DNA of 28,871 nucleotides. Origin: JAKASX01 sp035534495 (GTDB taxonomy: Bacteria > Acidobacteriota > Terriglobia > Acidiferrales > UBA7541). Below, piece by piece: positions 13,741-22,338 of this stretch (its first letter is position 1; the number at the start of each line of letters is the position of its first letter). The stretch spans positions 1 to 28,871 of the forward strand of contig DATLRW010000183.1 of NCBI GenBank assembly GCA_035534495.1. Reading direction: 5' to 3'. The notes under the pieces are model-generated. The model saw only the letters and a list, made by a program, of their open reading frames with translations, did no database searches and was not told the origin of the DNA. The translations under genes were made by a program, and so were the position numbers.

Positions 13741-14973
13741 TCATCCCGATTGCCCGTTCGAAGACAGGACCCCTTTGGCCAGCAATCCGCGCAGCCCCAG
13801 CCAAAGCAGCCGCGGCTGGCTCTGGCAGAGCCGAAGGAGCATGCGGGCAACGTCGTCCCGGTGAAACCGCGAGAGCGAATCGTGAGCCGCCGGATTCAAG
13901 AGGTCGAGCAGGCGGGAGTAATCCTGTTGCGAAAACTGATGGAGCGAGCGGCGCACGAGCAGGTGCAGATTCAATTCGCGCCGCAGGGAACGAAGCTGCC
14001 TCGAACCGTCGGAGCGAAGGATGGCGCTCGAAACCGCCTCGGCGCCTCGCAGGCCGGTGACAATGCCGCCAACCGTGCTGACCTTCACTTGAGAGGCGGC
14101 ATCGCCCACCAGATAGACGTCCATCCCCGCCACGCGGCGATGCACGGGCACCCAACCGACATAGATCGGAATGCGCGCGCCCTGATATTCGATCGGCTCG
14201 AAACCGTGACGATCGAGGAATTGCTGCAGGCAGGTCCGGGTCTTCTCGCCGTCTTCGCCAATCAGCCCCAGCGCGCCCTGGGTCGGCGTTTCCGGAATCA
14301 ACCAGTAAAAATAGGGCGTCTCTTCGGGAACGAACCAGACGCGGACGGTGTCGGGCGGGAAATCGGGCGGCAAGCGCACGATGGCCTGCAAAAGGGGAAC
14401 GGTTTCCGGGCGCGGCCAGCCGGCCCGGCGAGCCACTTCGCTCAAGGCCCCGTCGGCGCCGACAACGACCGAAGCGGGAACGGTTTCACTTTCGCCGCTT
14501 CCCCGCCGCTCGGTCACCAGACCGGGAGCATCCGGGTCCTGCGAAAACCGGATAAATCGCCTGCCCAGGACGACCTCGGCACCGGCGGCGCGCGCGCGCT
14601 CGGCCAGCGTCTGGATCAGCGTGGAACGCTCGACGATCAGATCCGGCCGGTCAAGCGAAACCTGCGCCGAGCGGCCGTCGCTCCAGATTTCGAATCGCCG
14701 GATTTCGTTGACCACCGAGGGCTCGCCCAATTCCCCGAGCATTTCCCGCATGCGATGGGTAACGATCAGGGTCCGGGAAGCGGGGTCGAGCCGGTCGTTC
14801 TGCTCGAAAACGCATACCGGGCGGCCCGTCCGGCTTAAAAGCCACGCGGTAAAAAATCCCGCCGCCGAGCCGCCTACCACGGCCACGGAGGCAGCCGGGT
14901 CGCGTGGGGCCGCAGAACGCTTAGATTGTTCTGATTGGAGAGGGTTCACAGGATCAACTGGTTCCAAAGACAA
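13741..14973 (-). CDS. FAD-dependent oxidoreductase, geranylgeranyl-reductase-like
   Basis: The 410-residue flavoprotein belongs to the FAD_binding_3/geranylgeranyl reductase group. The FAD motif is VAVVGGSAAGFFTAW (GGSAAG 34-39), the middle motif is VVGADGALS (171-177), and the second FAD motif is YLVGDAASQVKVSTVGGI (GDAASQ 290-295). The stretch VWFVPEETPYFYWLIP resembles the substrate-side pattern of the reductase group. Family members reduce isoprenoid double bonds or hydroxylate aromatic substrates, and the substrate here is not known. It lies directly after the WecA-type gene, which handles a polyprenyl carrier. The start is uncertain: TTG 14973 just below a TATACT box, or GTG 14949, with the FAD fold beginning near residue 25. 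The C-terminus has many Arg/Leu helices and may touch the membrane. Confidence 0.82.
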   Translation of the reverse strand: MSLEPVDPVNPLQSEQSKRSAAPRDPAASVAVVGGSAAGFFTAWLLSRTGRPVCVFEQNDRLDPASRTLIVTHRMREMLGELGEPSVVNEIRRFEIWSDGRSAQVSLDRPDLIVERSTLIQTLAERARAAGAEVVLGRRFIRFSQDPDAPGLVTERRGSGESETVPASVVVGADGALSEVARRAGWPRPETVPLLQAIVRLPPDFPPDTVRVWFVPEETPYFYWLIPETPTQGALGLIGEDGEKTRTCLQQFLDRHGFEPIEYQGARIPIYVGWVPVHRRVAGMDVYLVGDAASQVKVSTVGGIVTGLRGAEAVSSAILRSDGSRQLRSLRRELNLHLLVRRSLHQFSQQDYSRLLDLLNPAAHDSLSRFHRDDVARMLLRLCQSQPRLLWLGLRGLLAKGVLSSNGQSG

Positions 14974-14991
14974 TGAAGTTCGTAAACCGAC

Positions 14992-14997
14992 AGTATA
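14992..14997 (-). promoter_or_regulatory. possible -10 element (TATACT) for the flavoprotein gene
   Basis: TATACT on the minus strand lies about 18 bases before the TTG start. The -35 region is weak. It suggests the flavoprotein and ugd can be transcribed apart from the upstream genes. Confidence 0.4.
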
Positions 14998-15075
14998 GCG
15001 AACTGGAAGGATGGTTCAGAAATACGTCCGCGTCCGGAAGTTCCGTAGGGGAACACCCTGCAGGGCAAAGGCGTC

Positions 15076-16200
15076 TCAGGAAACTGGCGGTTTGCGTTGC
15101 GCTTCGAAAGGCGCGCTTTCGAAGACAGCGACCCCGGCCAGGAGCCCGATCCCGACCGCAGCCGCAAGGACCCAGGCTGCAGCCTCCGGCAGGCGGGTCA
15201 GCACGAGCGCCAGACCGCCCCCAAGGCAACCGAGTCCGTACATGGCGAGGACCGCTCCACGCTGCCCCCACCCCAGGTTCGACAAGCGATGAGCCGTATG
15301 ATCCTTGCCGGGCGAAGTAAATGGCAGCATTCCCCGCCGCGAGCGCGAAACGATCACGAGGAGCGTATCGAAGACCGGCACCAGAAGCACCAATACGGGC
15401 ACCATCCAGGCTGTTGCCTGCGGCACGGCATCGGTCCGCAGCTTGAGCCCGAGCGTTGCCATGAGGAAGCCGAGGAACATGGCTCCGGCGTCCCCCATGA
15501 AGATCTTCGCCGGATTGAAATTCCAGCGCAGAAACCCGACCGCCGCGCCCAGAGTGGCTGCGGCAAGCACGCGCACCGCCGTCTGGCCGTCCAGCACGGC
15601 AAACAGGGTGAAAAAAGCGGCTGCAATCGCGGCCACGCCCGTACAGAGCCCGTCCATGTGATCCAGGATGCTGAAGGCCGCCGTAATACCGACCACCCAG
15701 ATCAGGGTCAACAGGATATCCAGCACGGCCCCGTACCGCGGTATGAGCGGCGTGAATACGTCCGCCCGAATCCCCGAAACCAGCAGGATCGTCGCCGCCG
15801 CGGGCATGGCAATGAACAGCTTGAACTGGTGATGCAACAGGCCACGGTCATCCAGCAGGCCGACCAGGCCGAGCAGCGTCGCACCGGCCAGGATGGCCAC
15901 CGTTTGGCCTTCCATATGACCGCCGAGGCTGACGACTAGGGCAAGGATGACCCCGCAATAAATGGCCAGGCCGCCGAGCAGAGGAACCGGGGCCAGGTGA
16001 ATCTTGCGCGCCGTCGGCTGGTCCACCATGCCCACCTGCAAGGCCAACCGGCGCACCGGAACCGTGAGGGTGAGACTGGCCACCATGGCCACCGCAACAG
16101 TGAAAAGCGTCATCAGCATAGGAAATAACGATTTTAACGTTCGCCAGGCATGCGGTCGAGGATCGCCTTCACCCGCGCGTTCCTGGTGCGCCAGAGACAT
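15076..16200 (-). CDS. WecA/MraY-type polyprenyl-phosphate sugar-1-phosphate transferase
   Basis: This integral membrane enzyme would transfer a sugar-1-phosphate from a UDP-sugar to polyprenyl phosphate, the first step of glycan assembly. The 374 residues have about ten hydrophobic spans. Family motifs are visible in order: VDQPTARKIHLAPVPLLGG (59-77), the Mg-binding LLDD (115-118), LDHMDGLCTG (179-188), NFNPAKIFMGDAGAMFLG (227-244) and DHTAHRLSNLG (300-310). The last one is the HxxH-type signature of WecA-like rather than MraY enzymes. LDHMDGL replaces the more usual LDNMDGL. The start is ATG 16200; ATG 16119 would remove a soluble tail and is also possible. Substrate is not readable; GlcNAc is the commonest in this group. 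Confidence 0.92.
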   Translation of the reverse strand: MSLAHQERAGEGDPRPHAWRTLKSLFPMLMTLFTVAVAMVASLTLTVPVRRLALQVGMVDQPTARKIHLAPVPLLGGLAIYCGVILALVVSLGGHMEGQTVAILAGATLLGLVGLLDDRGLLHHQFKLFIAMPAAATILLVSGIRADVFTPLIPRYGAVLDILLTLIWVVGITAAFSILDHMDGLCTGVAAIAAAFFTLFAVLDGQTAVRVLAAATLGAAVGFLRWNFNPAKIFMGDAGAMFLGFLMATLGLKLRTDAVPQATAWMVPVLVLLVPVFDTLLVIVSRSRRGMLPFTSPGKDHTAHRLSNLGWGQRGAVLAMYGLGCLGGGLALVLTRLPEAAAWVLAAAVGIGLLAGVAVFESAPFEAQRKPPVS

Positions 16201-16300
16201 CCGGCGCGGACCATCCCGGGCTCGACGTAGCTCGTCCCGGCGCCGTCACCCCGGCCTTTGCATGGGGCCTTGCCGCTCGCCCCGACTTCACTCGCCGGAT

Positions 16301-17512
16301 TCAACATCCGCCTGCCTCCTCCACAACGTCGAGCAGCAGCTCGAGCTGCCGCCCGCGTTCGAATTCAAGCGCCTTTTCCCTGGCCCGGCGTCCCATCTCC
16401 CGCAGCAGCGCGGGGTTGGCGCGAAGCGTGCGAAGAGCCGCCACCACCGAGGCGGGATCGTCCGGGTCGGCCGCCAGGCCGCAACCGGCGTCTGCGACGA
16501 TGCGGACCACATCGCTCGACCGGGGGGCGACGGCGAGAACGGGCTTGCCGGCCGCGAGAATCCCGTACAGTTTGCTGGGGACAACCACCCCCTCCAGGCC
16601 ACGGCGCACCGTAACAATGTGCACGTCGGCTGCGGCGATGACGTAGGGAATCTCCTCGGGTGGGCGAAACGGTAACAGGCGCACGGCCCGCGATCCGGCC
16701 GCCATGCCGGCCACGCGGTCGCGCCAGGCCCCTTGCCCGACGAAAACGATTCCGGTCCCTTCGTTTTCCAGCTGCCGGGCCGCATCGACCAGGGTCGGCC
16801 ACGCCCCGGCGAAACCGAGATTACCCGCGTGCAAGGCCACGAACTCGAATCCGTCGCGAATCGCCGTGATGGCGGGATGGCCGCTCCGGCTGCCGTTGTC
16901 GCCGGAGTGTGGCCGATCCAGCACGGCGCCGTCGCGGACAACGACGATGCGCGAGGGATCGACGCCCTTGGCGGCGATGCGCTCGCGCATGTCCTCGCCG
17001 AGAACGATGACCCGGGCCGCCTGGCGGAGGGCGCGCCGGTGCATCCGTTCCCACGCCTGCACCCAGGGCCTGTTTTCCACAATCGCCCCGCCCAGCGCCA
17101 TGTCCGGATAAAGATCGCGGATGTTGTAAACAAACGGCACGCCCCGTTGTCGCGCGATCCAGGCCCCCAGCAGGCCGGCGAAGGGCGGATCGGTCATGGC
17201 CACGACCAGGTCGGCGGGAATCGACAAGGCGTCGGGCAGAGACAGCATCAGATAGGTGAGATAGTTGCTCAGCCGGCGCGTCATGCGGTGACGGGGAAAA
17301 TCGGTCGAGCCGACCCGGCAAACCCGCACCGGCCCGTTTCCCTCCATCCGGGACCAGTAGAAGGGGTGGTACTCGGTGGGATCGTAGGAGGGACGACCGG
17401 CGAGCACGGTGACGTGGTGGCGCCGGGCCAGCGTGCCTGCTACGGTCTGCGCGAGCCAGGCGGTGGCGGAAGTGTCGGGCGGATAATACTGATTGACCAG
17501 GAGAATCCGCAT
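16301..17512 (-). CDS. glycosyltransferase family 4, WbuB/WcaI-like
   Basis: A 403-residue GT-B fold cytoplasmic glycosyltransferase. The N-terminal domain starts MRILLVNQYYPPDTSATA, the pattern of WbuB/WcaI-type enzymes, with a hydrophobic stretch near 85-130 that may touch the membrane. The C-terminal nucleotide-sugar domain has HAGNLGFAGAWPTLVDA and the motif LEGVVVPSKLYGILAAGKP, where Lys follows in place of the second Glu of the EX7E pair, as in WbuB relatives. The start is ATG 17512, 20 bases after the carbamoyltransferase stop, so they are probably co-transcribed. Its position directly upstream of the phosphoglycosyltransferase suggests it adds an early sugar. Donor and acceptor are unknown. 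Confidence 0.9.
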   Translation of the reverse strand: MRILLVNQYYPPDTSATAWLAQTVAGTLARRHHVTVLAGRPSYDPTEYHPFYWSRMEGNGPVRVCRVGSTDFPRHRMTRRLSNYLTYLMLSLPDALSIPADLVVAMTDPPFAGLLGAWIARQRGVPFVYNIRDLYPDMALGGAIVENRPWVQAWERMHRRALRQAARVIVLGEDMRERIAAKGVDPSRIVVVRDGAVLDRPHSGDNGSRSGHPAITAIRDGFEFVALHAGNLGFAGAWPTLVDAARQLENEGTGIVFVGQGAWRDRVAGMAAGSRAVRLLPFRPPEEIPYVIAAADVHIVTVRRGLEGVVVPSKLYGILAAGKPVLAVAPRSSDVVRIVADAGCGLAADPDDPASVVAALRTLRANPALLREMGRRAREKALEFERGRQLELLLDVVEEAGGC

Positions 17513-17531
17513 CGCTTTCGCCTGAAAACCC

Positions 17532-19298
17532 TCAATCCAGCAGCGCGCTCGGCAGCGGCGCCGGTTTGTCGATCAGAAAGTCGCCGAGCACGAGCGCATC
17601 CATTTGGGTTCTGCGAAAGCACTCGATGGCTTCGCCGGGCTGGCAAACAATCGGTTCGCTTTCGTTGAACGACGTATTCAGCAAAACCGGCACGCCCGTC
17701 TGGCGGCCGAACTCCTCGATGAGCGCCCAAAAACGGGGATTCGCGGCCCGGCTGACGGTTTGCAAGCGTCCGGTACCGTCCACATGCGTCGGCGCCGGGA
17801 TGATGTCGCGTTTCTCGGCCCGCACCGGGAAGGCCATCTGCATGAATGGAGAGAGGCTGGGCGCGTCGAAATAATCCGATACGGCCTCCTCGAGGATCGA
17901 CGGCGCAAAAGGCCGGAATGGTTCGCGGTGCTTGATGCGACGGTTCAAAATATCCTTCATCTCGGGCCGGCGCGGATCGGCGAGAATGCTGCGATTGCCG
18001 AGCGCTCTCGGCCCCCATTCCATGCGGCCCTGAAACCAGCCGACAATGCCCCCTTCGGCGAGGTAAGAGGCGGTTTCGGCCACGAGTTCCCTCTCGTCGG
18101 GTTGGCGGACCCGGTATCCCTGCTCGGCCAGATTCGAAACGCGAATCGCTTCCCGAATGTGAGAGGCATGGAACTCCGGACCCCAGTAGGCGTGGTCCAT
18201 GACGAACCCCCGCGAACCGCCGAGAATCTGGTGGTAGAGGTAGAAGGCGGCGCCCACGGCAAGGCCCGCGTCGCCGGCGGCCGGCTGCACCCAGATTCGC
18301 TCGAAGGGGGTCTGCCGAAAAAACTTTCCATTGGCGGCGCAATTGAACGCAACCCCGCCCGCCAGACATAAATTCTTCATTCCAGTGGCGCGGTACAACT
18401 CGTTGAGTATCGCGAACAGAACTTCCTCCAGGGCCGCCTGCTGGGTCGCCGCAATGTCTTTATGCCGGGATTCGATGGGTTCCTCGGCCTGACGGGCAGG
18501 GCCGAGGCGCCTGGCGACATGGTCGGAGAACAGACGGCCGAGAACCGGGGTTTCATCCCCGTTGCGCCAGGACATCTCGGCCCCCTGGCGGTGGTGAAGG
18601 AAATAGTCCAGGCCGAGGCGAAAACCGACGCCGGGGCCCGGGCGAACGATATGCCGGAACTCGTCGAGATAGGACGGCTGGCCGTAGGCGCCGAGTCCCA
18701 TCACCTTGAATTCGTCGCCGAACCTCCAGAAACCCAGGTATTGCGAGAGCGCGGTGTAATAGATTCCGAGCGAATGCGGGAAGGCGACGTCGCCCTTGAC
18801 TTGCATCGTGGCGCCCTGTCCGATCCCCCACATCAGGCTGGCGAAATCGCCCAGTCCGTCGACCGAGAGCAGCGCGGCCTGATCGAACGGGGAAACGAAG
18901 AAGGCGCTGGCCAGATGGGCCTGGTGATGCTCGACGCGATGAAATTGCGCGCCGATCCGTTCGGGGGCGACGTGCAGCGATTCGGCGATCTGGCGATGGA
19001 TGCCCGCGAAACGCATCATCACCTGGAGGCGATCGAAAGCAAAGCGCGGCAGGCGCGCGGCGAACATCAGTTTTTTCCAGGCGCGCGCCCGGGGATCGCG
19101 CGGCACGATGATATGGTGAACGTCCTCGATGCCAATGCCAGCTTCGCCGAGGCAATAGAGAATGGCGTGGGCCGGAAAGCCGGCGGCGTACTTCACGCGA
19201 TTGAAGCGTTCCTCTTCGGCAGCGGCAATCAACCGGCCGTTCTGCACGAGCGCGGCGGACGCGTTCGCGTGGTACGCATTGATGGCAAGGATATTCAC
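17532..19298 (-). CDS. NodU/CmcH-family carbamoyltransferase
   Basis: These enzymes move a carbamoyl group from carbamoyl phosphate, through carbamoyl-AMP, to a hydroxyl of a sugar or antibiotic. The 588 residues match the family. The N-terminal Kae1-like domain begins LAINAYHANASAALV and has the metal site HHQAH (124-128), LSVDGLGDF (145-153), and GGVAFNCAANGK (314-325). The C-terminal YrdC-like domain has GRMEWGPRALGNRSI (424-438), HVDGTGRLQTV (505-515) and VLLNTSFN (538-545). The start is GTG 19298, placed by family alignment, with GAGGGG very close upstream. Among glycosyltransferases it probably carbamoylates a sugar of the surface polymer, as NodU does for Nod factors. Confidence 0.94.
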   Translation of the reverse strand: MNILAINAYHANASAALVQNGRLIAAAEEERFNRVKYAAGFPAHAILYCLGEAGIGIEDVHHIIVPRDPRARAWKKLMFAARLPRFAFDRLQVMMRFAGIHRQIAESLHVAPERIGAQFHRVEHHQAHLASAFFVSPFDQAALLSVDGLGDFASLMWGIGQGATMQVKGDVAFPHSLGIYYTALSQYLGFWRFGDEFKVMGLGAYGQPSYLDEFRHIVRPGPGVGFRLGLDYFLHHRQGAEMSWRNGDETPVLGRLFSDHVARRLGPARQAEEPIESRHKDIAATQQAALEEVLFAILNELYRATGMKNLCLAGGVAFNCAANGKFFRQTPFERIWVQPAAGDAGLAVGAAFYLYHQILGGSRGFVMDHAYWGPEFHASHIREAIRVSNLAEQGYRVRQPDERELVAETASYLAEGGIVGWFQGRMEWGPRALGNRSILADPRRPEMKDILNRRIKHREPFRPFAPSILEEAVSDYFDAPSLSPFMQMAFPVRAEKRDIIPAPTHVDGTGRLQTVSRAANPRFWALIEEFGRQTGVPVLLNTSFNESEPIVCQPGEAIECFRRTQMDALVLGDFLIDKPAPLPSALLD

Positions 19299-19469
19299 TG
19301 ACCCCTCTTCAGATCCCTTCTCCGCGTCCGGGACGCCAATCCGGTATGACGGCGCGGCCCCGAAGGATTCGAATGCGCAAATTGCGGACAGAAGGGAAAG
19401 GGCGCCAGCATGCTGGGCACGGCCATCCCTCCGGAAAACTGGAAAAGGTCCCGAAGCGTTCGTTCACGC

Positions 19470-19493
19470 CTTATCGTTGCCCGCGGCGATAAG
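19470..19493 (-). repeat. 7-bp inverted repeat upstream of the carbamoyltransferase gene
   Basis: CTTATCG (19470-19476) and CGATAAG (19487-19493) pair exactly around a ten-base loop, 172 bases before the GTG start. It could be an operator or a leader hairpin. Confidence 0.5.
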
Positions 19494-19620
19494 AGCTGAA
19501 AATGACGGCCACACAGGCAGGATACATGGCCCGGCGGCGGGGTGCAAACCCTGGGGGTGGGAGCTGTTCTTGCCCGTCAAGTCGTTACTGGAGAGGAAGA
19601 TGTGACCATCCAGTGAATGG

Positions 19621-19638
19621 CTGGAGCCACGGCTCCAG
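19621..19638 (-). terminator. hairpin just after the GT4 gene
   Basis: On the minus strand CTGGAGC and GCTCCAG pair around CGTG, starting three bases after the stop codon. It lacks a T-run, so it may pause or protect RNA rather than end transcription alone. Confidence 0.45.
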
Positions 19639-19640
19639 TA

Positions 19641-20879
19641 CTAATGGCAACGGGCGGATGGCGATTCGGCGCCGGACTTGCGGCCGGCCGCTGAAGCGCC
19701 CCGGTCCACGCATTCGCGGTAGAACCCCTCGAGAACCGAAACGATTTTCTCCAGGCCAAGCTCTTCGGTAACGCCGTGACAACCGGCCCGCAGCTGTTCC
19801 CGCAGGGCGGGACTCATGACCAGGGCGCGAATGGCTCCCGCAACGGCTTCCCTTTCCCGGGGGACAACCAGGCCGGCGCGATGGTTCACCAGGGAATGAA
19901 TCCCGCAGCGGTCGGTGACGACGACGGGGACACCGCTGGCGGCGGCTTCAGCCACGGCGTTGGCAAAATTTTCATAGGACGAGGGCAGGACGAATAGATC
20001 CGCGTCGGCCAGCACCTGCTTTTTATCCTCCCCGTAGAGCGGACCGGTGAATCGAACCCGCTCGGTCAGGCTGCATTGCGTGGCGACGGCCCGCAAATGA
20101 TTCAGGTATCCGGCTTCGCCCTCCGGACCCGCAACAACCAGAACTCCTTCATCGGGCAGTGCGTCGGCAAAGGCTTCGATCAGCAGATCGGCCCCCTTTC
20201 GGGGAATCAGCCGGCCCAGGAACAGCACCAGCGGCTCGTTTGGAGCGATCTTCCAGCGATTTCGAAAAATCCCCCGTGGAGGGAGCACCCGGTATTCGGC
20301 CGCATCGACGGGATTGTAGCGCAGCAGGAGGCGGCCGGCGGCAATACCACCTTGGATCAGCTCTTCGCGCTCGATTTCGGCCGTGGCAATGATGCGCGAC
20401 GCGTTTCGCATCATTCGGCGGCCGAGCGCGCGGTGCCAGACATTTTTCAGAAAGAATCCACGGTCGATCGGGTGAAACATGCCCATGGGCTCGACCAGAT
20501 ACGGGATTCCCAGACGATTCGAGAACCGCGCCACCGTCGGCCCGAGCAGGTCGTATAGGCCATAAATATGGACAACGTCGAATTCGGCCAGACGCCGGCG
20601 GCAGAAGGACGGAAGAGAAGGATTCAGAGTCAAGGCACGGAAGGAAAGCAGCGTGCGCAGGTAGATGGTTTCCGCGTTGGGCGCGAGCGAGCGCCATCCC
20701 CAGGGGCTCTCCTCCCCCAAATCGTTGCGGCCCCCATCGCCCAGATCGGCGGTGAGCACGGTCACCTGGTGCCCGCGCGCCGCCAGTCCCCGGGCCAGTT
20801 CCCGCACCGTGCCCGCCTGGCCTCCTCGTTCGAGGAATGGATAGTAGGCCTGAGTGACTTTCAGGATTTTCATATTCAC
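19641..20879 (-). CDS. glycosyltransferase family 4
   Basis: A 412-residue retaining GT-B glycosyltransferase. The N-terminal domain has the usual glycine-rich loop in YYPFLERGGQAGTVRELARGLAARGH (about 13-38). The C-terminal domain has LFLGRLIPRKGADLLIEAF and the EX7E motif ENFANAVAE, followed by SGVPVVVT, which binds the nucleotide sugar. The start is GTG 20879; the ATG at 20873 (MKILK) is an equal choice since neither has a strong RBS. It lies about 145 bases after the frameshifted GT-C gene on the same strand and is followed by a hairpin. Its role would be one sugar addition in the cytoplasm. Donor and linkage are unknown. Confidence 0.92.
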   Translation of the reverse strand: MNMKILKVTQAYYPFLERGGQAGTVRELARGLAARGHQVTVLTADLGDGGRNDLGEESPWGWRSLAPNAETIYLRTLLSFRALTLNPSLPSFCRRRLAEFDVVHIYGLYDLLGPTVARFSNRLGIPYLVEPMGMFHPIDRGFFLKNVWHRALGRRMMRNASRIIATAEIEREELIQGGIAAGRLLLRYNPVDAAEYRVLPPRGIFRNRWKIAPNEPLVLFLGRLIPRKGADLLIEAFADALPDEGVLVVAGPEGEAGYLNHLRAVATQCSLTERVRFTGPLYGEDKKQVLADADLFVLPSSYENFANAVAEAAASGVPVVVTDRCGIHSLVNHRAGLVVPREREAVAGAIRALVMSPALREQLRAGCHGVTEELGLEKIVSVLEGFYRECVDRGASAAGRKSGAESPSARCH

Positions 20880-21025
20880 CGAAGCGGTGACCGGGGGCAG
20901 GCCGAATCGGCCGCCGCCGGAAAGGCGATCCGTCGCTTACGAGAGGGGCCTGCACTCGATGGGTTGGCCGCGCTTCGGCCCGAAACTGGCCCCGGCCACA
21001 ACCGCCGCTACGACCTCGCCACATT

Positions 21026-22199
21026 CTAGACGATCGAAACCACCCGGGATAGAAACGCCCGGGCGCTCAAGATTTTGAGGGGGCCGGCGCACGCGAGGAC
21101 CAGGAAAAACGCCGCGACCCCATAGGCGGCCCAGCGGCGCTTGGGCAGTTGCTCGTAGAACGCCCACAGGAAAAAAGGCAGCACCGGAGCCAGCAGGCGC
21201 GCGTGAATGACAAGCGCCCAATGCGGCGAATTGTACAGGAGAATGAAGCCGGAATAGAGGATCACAAAGGCAAACGCCAGCGGTCTTTGCAGCGCCCTCT
21301 TTCGGACGGCGCCCCAAAATACCAGCAGTCCCAACACCAGCAAATGCGCCAGCACGTAGCCGACTTTCACGTATTTCGCCGCCGAGGTCGCGAAGTTCAT
21401 CCCGTTCCTGAAGTTTTCCATCATCGCCCAGAGCGGATAGGTGACCGGCGGGCCGCCCAGCCAATCCTGCCTCTGGTAACCGCGATAGGAAGCCAGGGGC
21501 GTGTGGAACCGAATCAGAAAGGGAACGCAATACAGCGCGAAGGATGACGGAGGCCGCGGCGGCGGGCCACCCGGGCAGCCACCCGCCCTTTCGGCGCCAC
21601 GCCATGAGGAGAATTGGAGCCAGGACAAACAGACCGAGCGGCTGAACGGTCGTGGCGAGCGCGCCCAGGGTCGCCGCCAGAGTCCATTTATCCCGATGCG
21701 CCGCGAGCAGCGCCGCAAAAACGCAGGCGGCGAACAACGGCAGCGCCCCGCCATACGTGGTGGACTGGATCCAGTTCCAATCCATGACGAGGAAGAACAG
21801 GGTGACCCGAGCCCCCCACAGTTGATAGGCCAGGAGCAACGCCGTGATCGAACTGCAAACAGAGACGAAGACGATGGCCTGCAGGTCTGTCACCTGAGTG
21901 ATGGTTGTCACCAGCGAGGCGGCGTAGGACAACCCCCCCAAATGCTTCGCCATGCCGAGCGAGCTCAGGTCCCAGGTGCGGATGGCTCGCGAGATGGCCG
22001 CGTAGTCGGCGTTGTCTCCGAATTTGCTCACGAGCTTCCAGTAACCCCCGCTCGCGCCAGCCGCCCAGATACAGCAAGCCATCAGGACAAAGTTGACCGC
22101 CAGGATTTCGACTCGCCCGGGCGGACGGCCACGGCCTCGTGTCCCGGCGCTGCCGGGCACGGCCTCCGGCGACAAAGCCTCTTTCGATTCACCGCCCAC
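21026..22199 (-). pseudogene. GT-C/mannosyltransferase-like membrane protein, frameshifted
   Basis: From GTG 22199 the first frame gives a multi-spanning membrane protein: first span NFVLMACCIWAAGA, then an outer loop with an acidic GT-C-like motif KFGDNADYAAISRAI, and further spans to about residue 215 (WLPGWPAAAASV). The frame then turns into non-hydrophobic Arg/Gly-rich sequence. The frame one base over resumes membrane protein with FALYCVPFLIRFHTPLASYRGYQ and ends FLVLACAGPLKILSARAFL at 21026. Joined near 21540-21560, the product would be about 390 residues with some ten spans. GT-C enzymes use lipid-linked sugars on the outer face. Whether the shift is a true mutation or a sequencing error decides if the gene works. 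Exact family is not clear. Confidence 0.72.
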
Positions 22200-22338
22200 T
22201 GCCCACTGTCGCTCTCCAGGACAGCCCGTGCCGCTGCGGGGAAGCCAGGCGCGACACTGCCAGCCTGACGAAATGCCTCGCCGCGCTTCACGGGATTTTC
22301 GTAACCTCTACGCCGGAACAACACAGCGCCGGATACCG

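Larger units (their letters stand above)
19299..19640. other. 342-base intergenic region with hairpins
   Basis: No gene is supported on either strand. It holds a 7-bp hairpin CTTATCG/CGATAAG at 19470-19493 and the hairpin after the GT4 stop at 19621-19638. The middle part is G-rich and shows no known riboswitch signature that I can recognise. It may contain the promoter for the carbamoyltransferase operon. Confidence 0.55.
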
